Below, piece after piece: positions 54,531 through 63,272 of a stretch of DNA of 64,000 bases. The DNA comes from CAZOZZ01 sp965247425 (GTDB lineage Bacteria; Acidobacteriota; Terriglobia; 20CM-2-55-15): positions 5,208,001 to 5,272,000 of the forward strand of contig OZ252023.1 of assembly GCA_965247425.1 (NCBI GenBank), read 5' to 3'. The notes beneath the pieces are model-generated. The model worked only from the letters and a program-made list of their open reading frames with translations. It was not told where the DNA came from and did no database searches. Numbering within the stretch: the first letter of the stretch is position 1; each line of letters opens with the position of its first letter. The translations under genes and the position numbers were made by a program.

Positions 54531-55496
54531 CTACGAACTCACCTTTCTCAGCGTGTTGGCATCAATGTGGACAAAGACCACGTCGTCCTGCATCAAGGTC
54601 ATCTCGATGGTTTGGGAATACTGCAACTGAAGGGAGCCATCCGACAGTGTCTCGAGCCAGAACGTTGTCGAGAAAGCCGTGACGTTGGCTCTCTTCTGTT
54701 CGAAAACAATGTTCGTCACGCCGCCGCCGGGGTTCCTGGTAGATACATTGAACTTCACTGTTTTTGTGACACTTAAACCCCCGGGTGTCCTGCGACTGGT
54801 CTGACCCGCGAGGGCGTCCTGTAGTGTCTTGTTGGGGTTCACCATGATGTTGCCCGGATCGTCGGGGCCGAATGGGTCATTGAAGCCCGCCGTTACGCCG
54901 CTTCCGGTGGGTAGCGTGCTCACGTTCGGGATGGTGGGGGGGCCATCCAACTCCTGGAAAGTGCCCACGGCGAGAATCGAGTTACCGTGCGGCACCGACA
55001 CCTGCTTCACGATGTTCCTCGTCGGATCCTGTGCAGGGATCGAGGCGGGCGCTGGAGGAGCGGGAATAAAGCCATCCATGCCGTACGGTCCCTGCTTCTG
55101 TTGGAGCGTCTTCAGATGCAACCACGACCCGTTCTCGGCGTGGACGAGAGTGTTCACCGCATCCGGGGCGGCCCCTTCGCCGAAGAAGACTCGCTGCTCG
55201 TAAAAAAGGACGTAGCCGTCCTGCTGGTAGTTACCGCCGCGGTTCGGGACAGACCCCGCTATTGCCGAGAAAGTCATCTCCTCGAAGTAGTTGAAATTTT
55301 TCAGGATGTACTTGTTGGGTGCGGTCGCCTGCGGCAGCGGCATAACGTTATAGCCGGCCTGTGGAGGCGATGCCGAGTTGTTCCAAGTTCCAATCAGGTC
55401 GAAGAGAGGGCCCAGGCCGGCCTGGACCTTGGCGACGTTTTCTCCACCCCCGTCGCGTACGAGTGGCGTAGTGATGTTTGGTGCGGGCGTAGTCAT
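54531..55496 (-). CDS. Heme-binding-type (FABP/nitrobindin-like) protein
   Basis: 321 residues from ATG 55496 (AAAGGAG upstream). GLGPLFDLIGTWNNSASPPQAGYN, NYFEEMTFSAIAGSVPNRGG, HAENGSWLHLKTLQQ, VPHGNSILAVGTFQ and the C-terminal FWLETLSDGSLQLQYSQTI match a family usually labelled heme-binding protein, with a fatty-acid-binding-like beta barrel. No signal peptide. Heme ligands cannot be pointed out with certainty. It is divergent from a truncated multicopper oxidase; such proteins are often found near secondary-metabolite or oxidative enzyme genes. Confidence 0.6.
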   Translation of the reverse strand: MTTPAPNITTPLVRDGGGENVAKVQAGLGPLFDLIGTWNNSASPPQAGYNVMPLPQATAPNKYILKNFNYFEEMTFSAIAGSVPNRGGNYQQDGYVLFYEQRVFFGEGAAPDAVNTLVHAENGSWLHLKTLQQKQGPYGMDGFIPAPPAPASIPAQDPTRNIVKQVSVPHGNSILAVGTFQELDGPPTIPNVSTLPTGSGVTAGFNDPFGPDDPGNIMVNPNKTLQDALAGQTSRRTPGGLSVTKTVKFNVSTRNPGGGVTNIVFEQKRANVTAFSTTFWLETLSDGSLQLQYSQTIEMTLMQDDVVFVHIDANTLRKVSS

Positions 55497-55659
55497 GAAG
55501 GTGTCTCCTTTGAGGTCTCGCTGTGCTTGGTTGACGGCAACGGGGCTCTTGCCACCGGTCGCCAACTGGACTCCTTCTCGTTTTCGCCGCTCCCTACATT
55601 GATGTGTTGGTCTAGGGAACTACCGGGCCGATTTCTGTCTGGGCGAGCATGCCAACGGC

Positions 55660-58215
55660 GTGCATTCCATCCGCGTGACCAACCTCCACACGCACGGCCT
55701 GCATGTTCGTCCGAGCCGCAATCCCAACGGCACCCACTCGGACAACGTCATCCTCCGCTTGCTGAGCCAGGCCGACTACCGCCGTCGTGAACGGGAAGGC
55801 GGCGTGGCTTCGTGCCAGTTCATGCTCAATCCCGAAGATCTCTACTTCTTGCGCGACGACGAGGCGGCGGGCGAGGTCAACTACGAATTCCGACTGGGCG
55901 ACGTGCAGCGCAAGAAACGCGAGCGCGACAACCAACAGCGCGTTCGGCAAGGCCTGCCAGCGCTGCCCCCGCAGCCCCACCCGGCCGGCACCTTCTGGTA
56001 TCACCCTCATGCCCACGGCGCGACGCACAACCAGGTTGCCAGCGGCATGGCCGGTTTCCTCCTGGTCGAGGGCGACATCGAAGAGTCCATCAACCGGGTG
56101 CTCGTCGACTGGCGGGAAGGCGAATCGCAACCCGATCCGACGATCAAAACCGGACCGTACGACTACCGCGAGCGGTTGATGCTCATCCAGCGGGCGCTCA
56201 ATCTCTCGCACGACAAAGACGCCCGAAAACGGCAGACGGGATTGCGACAGGGGTTCACGGCGCTCGTGAACGGGGGCAGCACGCCGACTCTCATCAGGAT
56301 GCGGCCCGGCGCCATCGAACGATGGCGGGTGCTGAACGGCAGTGTCGACGGGAGGGGGTACAAGCGGTTCATGGTCGTCAAAGGCCAGTACACGGTGCGG
56401 TCGGTCGCCGTCGAAGGACAGAACCAGCCGAAGCTGGAGACGCTTGAGGTCGCTGAGGACGGAACGCTCAGCGGAGACCCCATCACGCTGAAGAATCTCG
56501 AAACGCTGGAGGCCACCAAGCAGGACCTCTACCAGCTCTCCATTGACGGAGTCACGCTGGCAAGGCAAGAGGGTGAAGGGGTCCGATATTTCATCAAGGA
56601 CCTTTCCAGGCAGGGCACGGACTCGAACGGCAACCCTCTGCCCAACCCACTTTGGTCTTACGATCCTCGCTGCGAGGCCGCGCTGGGAAGTCAACTCAAT
56701 GACAGCTCCAACCCGCGCATCAGCGACGGCGCCGACCGAATGTGCCGCCTGACCAATGTGTGGAGATCGCCTGACAACGTCCGCAACTGCTTCGTGCGTC
56801 CCAACGAGTTTTACATGGGGCCGGCCAACCGGACCGATCTCTTCTTCAAAGCGCCCACAACGCTGGGCCGATCGCGCCCGGGCACCGATCGGAGGTACGA
56901 GGTCTACACGGTCTTTGCCAAGACAACGGTCGTGCACGCCGACACGCCTCAGTTCGGCGCGCAGAATGAGATCCTGAACAAACAACCCGGAGCGCCCTCG
57001 CCCGAGGACGTGATCGTCGCCTACGTGCTCGTTGAGCCGCTGACCGAAGCGGAGCGCGAGCAACAGGGCCTCGAGCCGATCCGGCAATCCGACATGAGGC
57101 AGCTGATGACCGATCTGGAGACGGCCCTGCCTCCCGTGCAGGAATACCTGCAACCGGTGGCCGACGATGAACTGCGCGCCACCGCCGAGGAAGCCCGAGC
57201 ACGTTCCGACGTGGCCGAGGGGGACTACCGGACTCGCCGTATTCTCTACTCCGGCTGGGGCCATCCAAGCATGCCGCTGGTCAGCACCTATCCGCTCGGA
57301 CTCACGGATCCGCCAACCCCGAACGATCCGCCCACGGCGCGGGCCTTCGTCGACTTCATCAACAACGATCCCATGGTCACCATCAACGGGCAACCGCAGC
57401 GGAAGCACGAAAACCTGATTTACGCCGAGAGCCCGACGTCGCAGGGCTCTTACGTCCTGCTGCCTCCCGAGCTGCGTACGATGGCAATAAGCTTCAACAA
57501 TGCGCGTGTCGAGGAGGAGCGGCGAAACGCTCCGCATCCCGACGATCCGCAATATCTGCATCCCGAAGGGCCTCGCAAGTTCAACCCCACCGACCCCTAC
57601 CGGGCGCGAATGCTCGAGGACACCGCGGAGGAATGGACGCTCTATAACCTTAGCAACACGCTGTGGGGCGATACGAGCCCGGAGGCGAACCCACCCACCC
57701 AGTACGCCAGCCATTACGTTTCCCATCCGATCTCGCGGCGGGAGGGGCAGCGACGGTTTCTGGCCGATCAGAACTTCCAGCTCGTGGGCCGTGGCATCGA
57801 TCATCCCTTCCACGTCCATCAGAACCCGTTCTGGGTGACCCGACTCGAGATTCCGGACGAGACAGGGGAGCTCGTCAACATCCTGGACGAGCCGCGCTGG
57901 ATGGACTCGATCTGGATCCCCCGAAACCGGGGCCGCGTCGTGATGCGGATGCGCTTTCCCGACTTCGTGGGGGCCTACGTGCACCACTGTCATATCCTGC
58001 TGCACGAGGATAACGGGATGATGCACGTGATCGAGGCGACACCGTTTGCCGATGCGTCCAACCACATGCCGCAAGCGGTATTGGACGTGGATCGGAATTC
58101 GCCTCGTCCCTCGCGCGATGAGTCCTACACGCTCAGCAACATGTTCTACGACTCCGACGCCGCGACGGGACAGCTTTATCCGGGCTTCACCGTGACGCCA
58201 CCGCCAGGACCGTAG
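55660..58215 (+). CDS. Multicopper oxidase, N-terminus missing
   Basis: 851 residues. Copper motifs are in place: NLHTHGLHV (residues 8-16), WYHPHAHG near 113, HPFHVHQNPF near 713, and HHCHILLHEDNGMMH near 774, which supply type 1, 2 and 3 copper ligands for four-electron reduction of oxygen. Members normally have a signal peptide and 40-70 more residues of cupredoxin domain 1 before the first HTH motif. Here the frame is open only from 55603 with no ATG, and GTG 55660 is nine codons before HTH. The first domain is thus incomplete, and the gene may be dead or expressed from a lost leader. A large insert (GVASCQFMLNPEDLYFLRDDEAAG; LPALPPQPHP) lengthens domain 1. Confidence 0.75.
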   Translation: MHSIRVTNLHTHGLHVRPSRNPNGTHSDNVILRLLSQADYRRREREGGVASCQFMLNPEDLYFLRDDEAAGEVNYEFRLGDVQRKKRERDNQQRVRQGLPALPPQPHPAGTFWYHPHAHGATHNQVASGMAGFLLVEGDIEESINRVLVDWREGESQPDPTIKTGPYDYRERLMLIQRALNLSHDKDARKRQTGLRQGFTALVNGGSTPTLIRMRPGAIERWRVLNGSVDGRGYKRFMVVKGQYTVRSVAVEGQNQPKLETLEVAEDGTLSGDPITLKNLETLEATKQDLYQLSIDGVTLARQEGEGVRYFIKDLSRQGTDSNGNPLPNPLWSYDPRCEAALGSQLNDSSNPRISDGADRMCRLTNVWRSPDNVRNCFVRPNEFYMGPANRTDLFFKAPTTLGRSRPGTDRRYEVYTVFAKTTVVHADTPQFGAQNEILNKQPGAPSPEDVIVAYVLVEPLTEAEREQQGLEPIRQSDMRQLMTDLETALPPVQEYLQPVADDELRATAEEARARSDVAEGDYRTRRILYSGWGHPSMPLVSTYPLGLTDPPTPNDPPTARAFVDFINNDPMVTINGQPQRKHENLIYAESPTSQGSYVLLPPELRTMAISFNNARVEEERRNAPHPDDPQYLHPEGPRKFNPTDPYRARMLEDTAEEWTLYNLSNTLWGDTSPEANPPTQYASHYVSHPISRREGQRRFLADQNFQLVGRGIDHPFHVHQNPFWVTRLEIPDETGELVNILDEPRWMDSIWIPRNRGRVVMRMRFPDFVGAYVHHCHILLHEDNGMMHVIEATPFADASNHMPQAVLDVDRNSPRPSRDESYTLSNMFYDSDAATGQLYPGFTVTPPPGP

Positions 58216-58287
58216 TTTGTAACGAAGCGGTCGAAAGCCTCAATCTGTCCACGTTGGACTATTCCGAACCCCAGAGAAAGGAGATTC

Positions 58288-58935
58288 GTGAAAGGACTTA
58301 CAGAACAACTTGAGAAGATTCGCGAGAGTTCCAAGAGCCGCATTCCGGAGGACGCACAGGTCATCATGCACCGGGCCACCGAGGACTTGCGGTCATCCGG
58401 CATCATGAACGGCGTACTCGGAGTTGGCGCCTCGATTCCGCATTTCGCTTTAAACAACACGCACGGAGAACGCGTCGAGTCCCAGGATTTGCTCGGCAAG
58501 GGCGCCCTCGTGCTCAGCTTCTTCAGAGGCAAGTGGTGACCGTACTGCAATGCAGAGCTGTATGCTCTGGAAGGGATCGTCTCAGATCTTAAAGAACGGG
58601 GTGCGTCACTGGTTGTCATCACGCCCCAACTGGCCGAGCACAGCCAGGAAATGATTGAACGGCACAAGCTGACCTTCGACATTCTGTCGGATCCGGGCAA
58701 CGAGGTTGCCGCACGATTCGGGATCCGGTTCCGCCTCCCGGACGATCTCGAGGAAGTGTACCGGGGCTTCGGAATCGACCTCGCCGCCAACCACGGGCAG
58801 GACAGCTGGACGCTGCCGATGCCCGCTCGGTTCATCATCGACTCGGGCGGCACCATACGTGAGGTTGAAGTGAACCCGGATTACCGGTTTCGCCCCGAGC
58901 CTCAGACCGCCGTGGACGTCGTCGCCTCGCTTTGA
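58288..58935 (+). CDS. Selenoprotein: peroxiredoxin-like (AhpC/TSA fold) with in-frame TGA as Sec84
   Basis: One frame of 215 residues is interrupted only by TGA at 58537-58539. It reads FFRGKW-U-PYCNAELYALEG, where homologues have FYRGxWCPYCNxEL, so the TGA replaces the catalytic cysteine of a CxxC site (U84, C87). Both sides match one peroxiredoxin-like protein: IPHFALNNTHGERVESQDLLGKGALVLSFF before, and VVITPQLAEHSQEMIERHKLTFDILSDPGNEVAARFGI after. GTG 58288 follows AAAGGAG. A hairpin of bacterial SECIS shape follows the TGA. The enzyme would reduce peroxides or disulfides in the cytosol. A simple nonsense mutation is the alternative; the hairpin and the exact position argue against it. 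Confidence 0.82.
58553..58569 (+). promoter_or_regulatory. Bacterial SECIS-like hairpin
   Basis: CAGAGC-TGTAT-GCTCTG, a perfect six-pair stem with a five-base loop having G in its second position. The loop begins 20 bases after the TGA at 58537-58539, within the window typical for SelB-dependent bacterial SECIS elements. Confidence 0.7.
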
Positions 58936-58944
58936 GCCTCTCGG

Positions 58945-59589
58945 TTACTTCCGTTTTCCGATCATCGATTCATAGACAACGGACGGGTGTCTTTCTTCAG
59001 TGGTAGATGGAATTTCACAGACCTGCTTGGATGGGTCGTAAAGTTTGGCTTCGAGGAACGGTACGTTCGGCCGGTACCCCACACCTTGTTCGTCGATGCC
59101 CGGTCGAGCCATGAGCTTTTCGATCGTGTAGAGCGTCTCGCTGCGGTCCGATGCCGTCTGGTGATGTTCCCGACTCATCACGATCGCCTCTTCCGGGCAG
59201 GCGTCGACGCAGAAGCCGCAGTAGATGCACCGCAGCATATCGATATTGAACTGCCGGGGGAACTTCTCGATTTCGGGGTTGGGGTGTTCCCCCGCTTCAA
59301 TATAGATACATTCGGCGGGACAGGCTGTGGCGCACATGTAGCAGGCGACGCACTTGAGGCTGCCGTCATCCCTCACCGTCAGGATGTGTGTTCCCCGGAA
59401 CCGTTCCGAATACGGCCGGGTCTGTTCCGGGTAGCTGATCGTCGGGCTGTCACCCCTAAAAAGAGTGTTGACCAGATGCTTGAGTGTGACCCCGAAAGCC
59501 AGAAAGGTTCGCCACACCGATCCGCCTTCGTTACGGGCGCGTTCGGTCACGTTGACGACTGGCACTTCAACTGCGTAAGGTCGGCTCAT
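58945..59589 (-). CDS. nuoI: NADH-quinone oxidoreductase subunit I
   Basis: 214 residues. Two [4Fe-4S] clusters are ligated by C80, C83, C86, C90 (CVACYMCATACP) and C121, C124, C127, C131 (CIYCGFCVDACP), with an extra C94. These carry electrons from the peripheral arm to cluster N2 of complex I. The N-terminal helix GGSVWRTFLAFGVTLKHLVNTLF anchors it to the membrane interface. Overlaps nuoG by four bases (ATGA). The usual nuoH between nuoG and nuoI is absent. Confidence 0.93.
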   Translation of the reverse strand: MSRPYAVEVPVVNVTERARNEGGSVWRTFLAFGVTLKHLVNTLFRGDSPTISYPEQTRPYSERFRGTHILTVRDDGSLKCVACYMCATACPAECIYIEAGEHPNPEIEKFPRQFNIDMLRCIYCGFCVDACPEEAIVMSREHHQTASDRSETLYTIEKLMARPGIDEQGVGYRPNVPFLEAKLYDPSKQVCEIPSTTEERHPSVVYESMIGKRK

Positions 59590-61241
59590 CCAACGGCCTC
59601 CTCGGGTTCGGCGATAGATTTTCGACCGATCGGTAAGGTTCCCAGAGGCCCGATCCCGCTGTAGTCGATACCGGAATAGAGTGCGACTGATGCTGCGATT
59701 TCATCAAATATCGACGCGGGATCTTTGCCGGCTTCCCTTCCGGCCAGTTGCAGCATTGCGGCCATCGTGCGGTCGAGCGGCCGTGAAGCCCCCAATGGCG
59801 GAACGGCGCGTCCTGTAAACTGGATGCGTCCGGCAAAATTCGTGTACGTTCCTTCCTCTTCGGACCATGCAGCCATCGGCAGAACGACCGACGCATGCCG
59901 CGCCCAGTCGAATTCGTGTGTCGTGCTCACCACTGTGAACTCCAGTCCCGAGATCAGGCGTTCGAGGTTCGAGATGACTTCTTCGGAATCTTCTTCCACC
60001 AGCTGCGGGTGGAACGAGATCCAGGCGGCCCGAAGCCGGCCGTCGGCCGCCAGTTCGCACAGACCTTCGAGGCCGTTCAACCCGGTGTCTAATCCGAGAT
60101 CAAGAGCACCCCGGGTATTGGGGTGCTTGTCCCCGCGACGCAGCATGTCGTCAAGTCGACTTTCATAGCTGCGCACTTCGGCCCCAAGCCGAAAGTCCGC
60201 ACGACCACCGAAATACCTTTTGAACAGGAACAACGCCTCGTTCGTATTCGTGGCGGAAGCCAAGCCGGCGACGGCGGATTCCCCGTTCTGTTCGCGGATG
60301 CGTTCAAAGCGCTCGTGAACCTCCAACAGGATGTCGGCAACAGGCCGGACATTCCCTTCGATCCTTCCTTCCGTGAGCCGCGGCCACTTCTCGAGGACGT
60401 GGAAGCTGTCTCGACCCTCGTCGCAGAGCCAGCTTTTGTTCACGTCCGGATTGCGGCGCCCGACGGTACGGTAGACGACGCCTTCGGTCGCCGAGTAGCC
60501 GGGAATACCCCCACCCTGCGACCGCGCGGAGTGGTCAATCCGCAGGTTACAGCCGGTACTGCATCCGGCACACACCGAAGGCGTCCCCTGGAGAAACCAG
60601 GCGCGGACCTTGAAACGAAAGTCGGAACTGGTCAAGGCGCCAACCGGGCACACGTCCACCACGTTGACCGAATAAGGATTGTCCAGCGGCTTGTCGTCGA
60701 AGACGCCGATCTTTGAATTGTGACCACGGCCCAGGACCTGGATTTCTCCGGTCCCGGTCACGTCTCGCGTGAAGCGCACACATCGCGTGCAGAGGATGCA
60801 ACGTTCCTGGTCGAGCTTGACGCGAGGGCCGAGATCGAACGCTTTCCGACGCCGTTCCTTCCCGCCGAGCGGATACCGGCTGTCATGTCCCCCATGCTCC
60901 ATGTAGTAGTCCTGCAGGAAGCATTCACCGGATTGATCGCACACCGGGCAGTCGATGGGGTGATGCAGGAGCAGGAACTCCATCGCGTACCGGACGGCTT
61001 CCCGAACGCGCTCGGTGTCGGTTCGGACCACCATGCCGTCGCGAATGTGCGTCGCGCACGAAGGCATCAGTTTCGGGGCGCCTTCCGCCTCGATCAGACA
61101 CATCCGGCAGCTGCCCTCGATCCCGATGTCGGGATGGTAGCAGTAGCGGGGTATCTCGACGCCGACTTCATCCGCAACCTGGATGACCGTCTTTCGGACA
61201 TCGACCTCGTAGACCTCACCGTTGATGGTGATCTTGGGCAT
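59586..61241 (-). CDS. nuoG: NADH-quinone oxidoreductase subunit G
   Basis: 551 residues, the short form of the subunit. N-terminal 2Fe-2S domain (PRYCYHPDIG, GSCRMCLIE, PSC), the His/Cys N5 site (HPIDCPVCDQSGECFLQDYYMEHG), and cluster N4 (CILCTRCVRF, DVCPVGAL). CAGCSTGCNL marks the start of the molybdopterin-oxidoreductase-like domain, and residues 290-540 (LASATNTNEALFLFKRYF; WSEEEGTYTNFAGRIQFTGRA) complete it without catalytic metal. It passes electrons inside complex I. Promoter presumably in 61242-61313, where a stem-loop also lies. Confidence 0.93.
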   Translation of the reverse strand: MPKITINGEVYEVDVRKTVIQVADEVGVEIPRYCYHPDIGIEGSCRMCLIEAEGAPKLMPSCATHIRDGMVVRTDTERVREAVRYAMEFLLLHHPIDCPVCDQSGECFLQDYYMEHGGHDSRYPLGGKERRRKAFDLGPRVKLDQERCILCTRCVRFTRDVTGTGEIQVLGRGHNSKIGVFDDKPLDNPYSVNVVDVCPVGALTSSDFRFKVRAWFLQGTPSVCAGCSTGCNLRIDHSARSQGGGIPGYSATEGVVYRTVGRRNPDVNKSWLCDEGRDSFHVLEKWPRLTEGRIEGNVRPVADILLEVHERFERIREQNGESAVAGLASATNTNEALFLFKRYFGGRADFRLGAEVRSYESRLDDMLRRGDKHPNTRGALDLGLDTGLNGLEGLCELAADGRLRAAWISFHPQLVEEDSEEVISNLERLISGLEFTVVSTTHEFDWARHASVVLPMAAWSEEEGTYTNFAGRIQFTGRAVPPLGASRPLDRTMAAMLQLAGREAGKDPASIFDEIAASVALYSGIDYSGIGPLGTLPIGRKSIAEPEEAVG

Positions 61242-61260
61242 AAGGACTTAGAATAACATT

Positions 61261-61307
61261 GGAGCCGTGGTCAGTGGTCCGCGGTCAGTTTGTCGGACAA
61301 CGGCTCC
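61261..61307. repeat. Stem-loop with TGGTCAG-type heptads
   Basis: Arms GGAGCCGT (61261-61268) and ACGGCTCC (61300-61307) enclose GGTCAGTGGTCCGCGGTCAG, resembling the heptads at 17356 and 17829. Located between nuoG and a rhodanese gene; could be a terminator or a degenerate repeat. Confidence 0.4.
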
Positions 61308-61313
61308 TCGCCA

Positions 61314-62132
61314 CTACTGCCCCCCTTCGATCGGAAGTTCCGGCCGGTTTCCCCACTCTCCCCACGAGCCCAGATAATTTCGGATGCGCGGGTAGCCTAT
61401 GAGCCGCAAAGCGAGATAGGTGTTTGCGGAACGGTAGCCACCCTGGCAGTAAGGAATAACTTCATGGTCCGGTGTTACACCCAGCTCGCTGTACTGCGCG
61501 ATCAGTCGATCGGCCGACTTGAAAGTCCCGTCAGTGTTGAGGTTGTTCTTCCATTCCAGATGTACGGCTCCCGGGATGTGTCCCCCCCGTGCCGATCGGA
61601 CCAGCGTCGCGTTGTTTTCCGCTTCGGATCGCGTATCCACAATCGCCACGCCACGGGTGTGTAAGCGTTCCAGAATGTCTTCGGCCGTGGCCAATCGTTC
61701 GCGTTGTGGGTCGGCCTTGAAGTTTCCTCGCCTCGGTGCCTCCGCATCCTGTGTGACCCGGAGTCCGGCCCGCTGCCAGGCTTCGAACCCGCCGTCGACG
61801 ACATGAGTCGCTTCGTGTCCAAAGAACTCGAGGAACCAGAACAGCCTTGTCGCCCGCTCGCCGCTGATTCGGTCATAGATGACCACGGTGCTGTCGTCGG
61901 ACACGCCCTTTGCACCGATCAGGTGTTCGATGATCCACAAGAAGGCCTTGAGCGGCCCTTCCCTTGTGTCGATGAGGCTGATGCCAAATATGTCCAGGCT
62001 TCGGGCGCTAGGAACGTGGCCGTTCGCGTAGTCTTCGGCTGGCCTCAGATCGAGGACAACCAGGTTCGATTCCCCCAGCCGTGCTTCGAGTTGCTCGGGG
62101 GACCAGATCAGGTGGGGGTTCGCATACTCCAT
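61314..62132 (-). CDS. Thiosulfate/3-mercaptopyruvate sulfurtransferase (tandem rhodanese)
   Basis: 272 residues from ATG 62132. Two rhodanese domains: the first, non-catalytic (VVLDLRPAEDYANGHVPSARSLDIF; VVIYDRISGERATRLFW, no Cys), the second, catalytic, with IPYCQGGYRSANTYLAL (Cys in CQGGYR). Sulfur is moved from thiosulfate or mercaptopyruvate to a thiophilic acceptor; the loop CQGGYR does not decide between them. The frame extends to 62177, but the shorter start gives the usual family N-terminus. Divergent from the ABC transporter at 62280. Confidence 0.9.
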   Translation of the reverse strand: MEYANPHLIWSPEQLEARLGESNLVVLDLRPAEDYANGHVPSARSLDIFGISLIDTREGPLKAFLWIIEHLIGAKGVSDDSTVVIYDRISGERATRLFWFLEFFGHEATHVVDGGFEAWQRAGLRVTQDAEAPRRGNFKADPQRERLATAEDILERLHTRGVAIVDTRSEAENNATLVRSARGGHIPGAVHLEWKNNLNTDGTFKSADRLIAQYSELGVTPDHEVIPYCQGGYRSANTYLALRLIGYPRIRNYLGSWGEWGNRPELPIEGGQ

Positions 62133-62279
62133 TGAAGGTCTGCCTCCGGTAGTCTTCAGCGTTGAATCTCTTTTCACTACTCCGATAGAATGAATTGCTT
62201 ATTTTAAGTGGTGTCTTTCTTAAATAGCCAGAGTCAGGGCGGAGTCCGGTGATTTCGTGCCCAGGTTTCTTTTGCCCTC

Positions 62280-63272
62280 ATGATCGAAGTTCGGAATCTT
62301 ACAAAGCGCTACGACACGAACGTCGTCATCAGTGACGTCTCTTTCGAGGTCGAGCGGGGAGAGATCCTCGGTTTCCTGGGACCGAACGGCGCTGGTAAAA
62401 CGACGACGATGCGGGCCATTACCGGGTATCTTCCCCCGACCGAAGGCCACATTACGGTCGATGGCTTCGATGTCTTCGACGAACCCATGGAGGTTCGCCG
62501 CCGCATCGGCTACCTGCCTGAAAATCCTCCACTCTACCTGGAGATGACCGTTGCCGGGTACTTGCGTTTCGTTGCGAAAATCAAAGGTGTGTCCACGGCG
62601 CAGCTTGAAGACGAGATCGTTCGCGTGATGGACATGGTCAGCATCCTTGACGTACGGGATCGCATCATCGGTAAGTTGTCGAAAGGGTACAAGCAACGTG
62701 TCGGGCTGGGGCAGGCGCTTCTCAACGATCCTCCGGTTCTGATACTGGACGAGCCGACCGTCGGTCTGGACCCGAAGCAGATCCATGAGGTTCGGGAACT
62801 CGTGAAGGAATGGTCCGGAAAGCACACGGTGATTCTGTCGACCCACATCCTGCCCGAGGTCGAACAAACCTGTAACAGGGTTGTGATCATCGACCGCGGA
62901 AAGATCGTCGCCGTGGATACCCCCTCGAACCTCGTGCACCAACTGAAAGGAACCGAGCGAATCGTGGTCGACGTCGAGGGCCCGGCAGAGGATGTGACTG
63001 TCCGGATATCCGCCATGCCGGGGGTCCTCAAAACCCATGCTCTTCGGAGTAACGACGGCCGCCAGCGCATCGAGGTTGAAAGCGGCCTCACTGAAGATCT
63101 GCGCCCGGATCTCGCCGAGATGATTGTTCAGAGTGGCTGGAAGCTGTTTGAAATGCAGTCTTTTAAAATGAGCCTGGAGGATGTCTTCCTGAAACTGACC
63201 ACCTCAGATGCAGACGTCGGCGCGGATGGTGGAGACGGTGAAACCGAGGCCGACGGAGCCGTGGAATCATGA
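62280..63272 (+). CDS. ABC transporter ATP-binding protein (GldA/CcmA-like)
   Basis: 330 residues. Walker A GPNGAGKTT near residue 37, Q-loop YLPENPPLY, signature LSKGYKQRVGLGQAL, Walker B VLILDEPTVGLDP, and H-loop STHILPEV. The C-terminal 100 residues (IVVDVEGPAEDVTVRISAM; GWKLFEMQSFKMSLEDVFLKLT) are the DrrA/GldA-type extension. It powers the ABC-2 permease that begins four bases before its own stop. The pair resembles gliding/export transporters gldA-gldF, but in Acidobacteria the substrate is unknown. The acidic tail (DADVGADGGDGETEADG) is unusual and probably disordered. Confidence 0.9.
   Translation: MIEVRNLTKRYDTNVVISDVSFEVERGEILGFLGPNGAGKTTTMRAITGYLPPTEGHITVDGFDVFDEPMEVRRRIGYLPENPPLYLEMTVAGYLRFVAKIKGVSTAQLEDEIVRVMDMVSILDVRDRIIGKLSKGYKQRVGLGQALLNDPPVLILDEPTVGLDPKQIHEVRELVKEWSGKHTVILSTHILPEVEQTCNRVVIIDRGKIVAVDTPSNLVHQLKGTERIVVDVEGPAEDVTVRISAMPGVLKTHALRSNDGRQRIEVESGLTEDLRPDLAEMIVQSGWKLFEMQSFKMSLEDVFLKLTTSDADVGADGGDGETEADGAVES

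Noticed and set aside
55612..58074. Long minus-strand open frame of 820 codons opposite the multicopper oxidase
   Set aside because: The plus strand encodes all copper motifs; the antisense frame is a GC-rich shadow with no recognisable domain.
58537..58539. TGA as an ordinary stop giving two separate short genes
   Set aside because: Both halves belong to one fold in one frame, the TGA replaces the catalytic Cys, and a SECIS-like hairpin follows.
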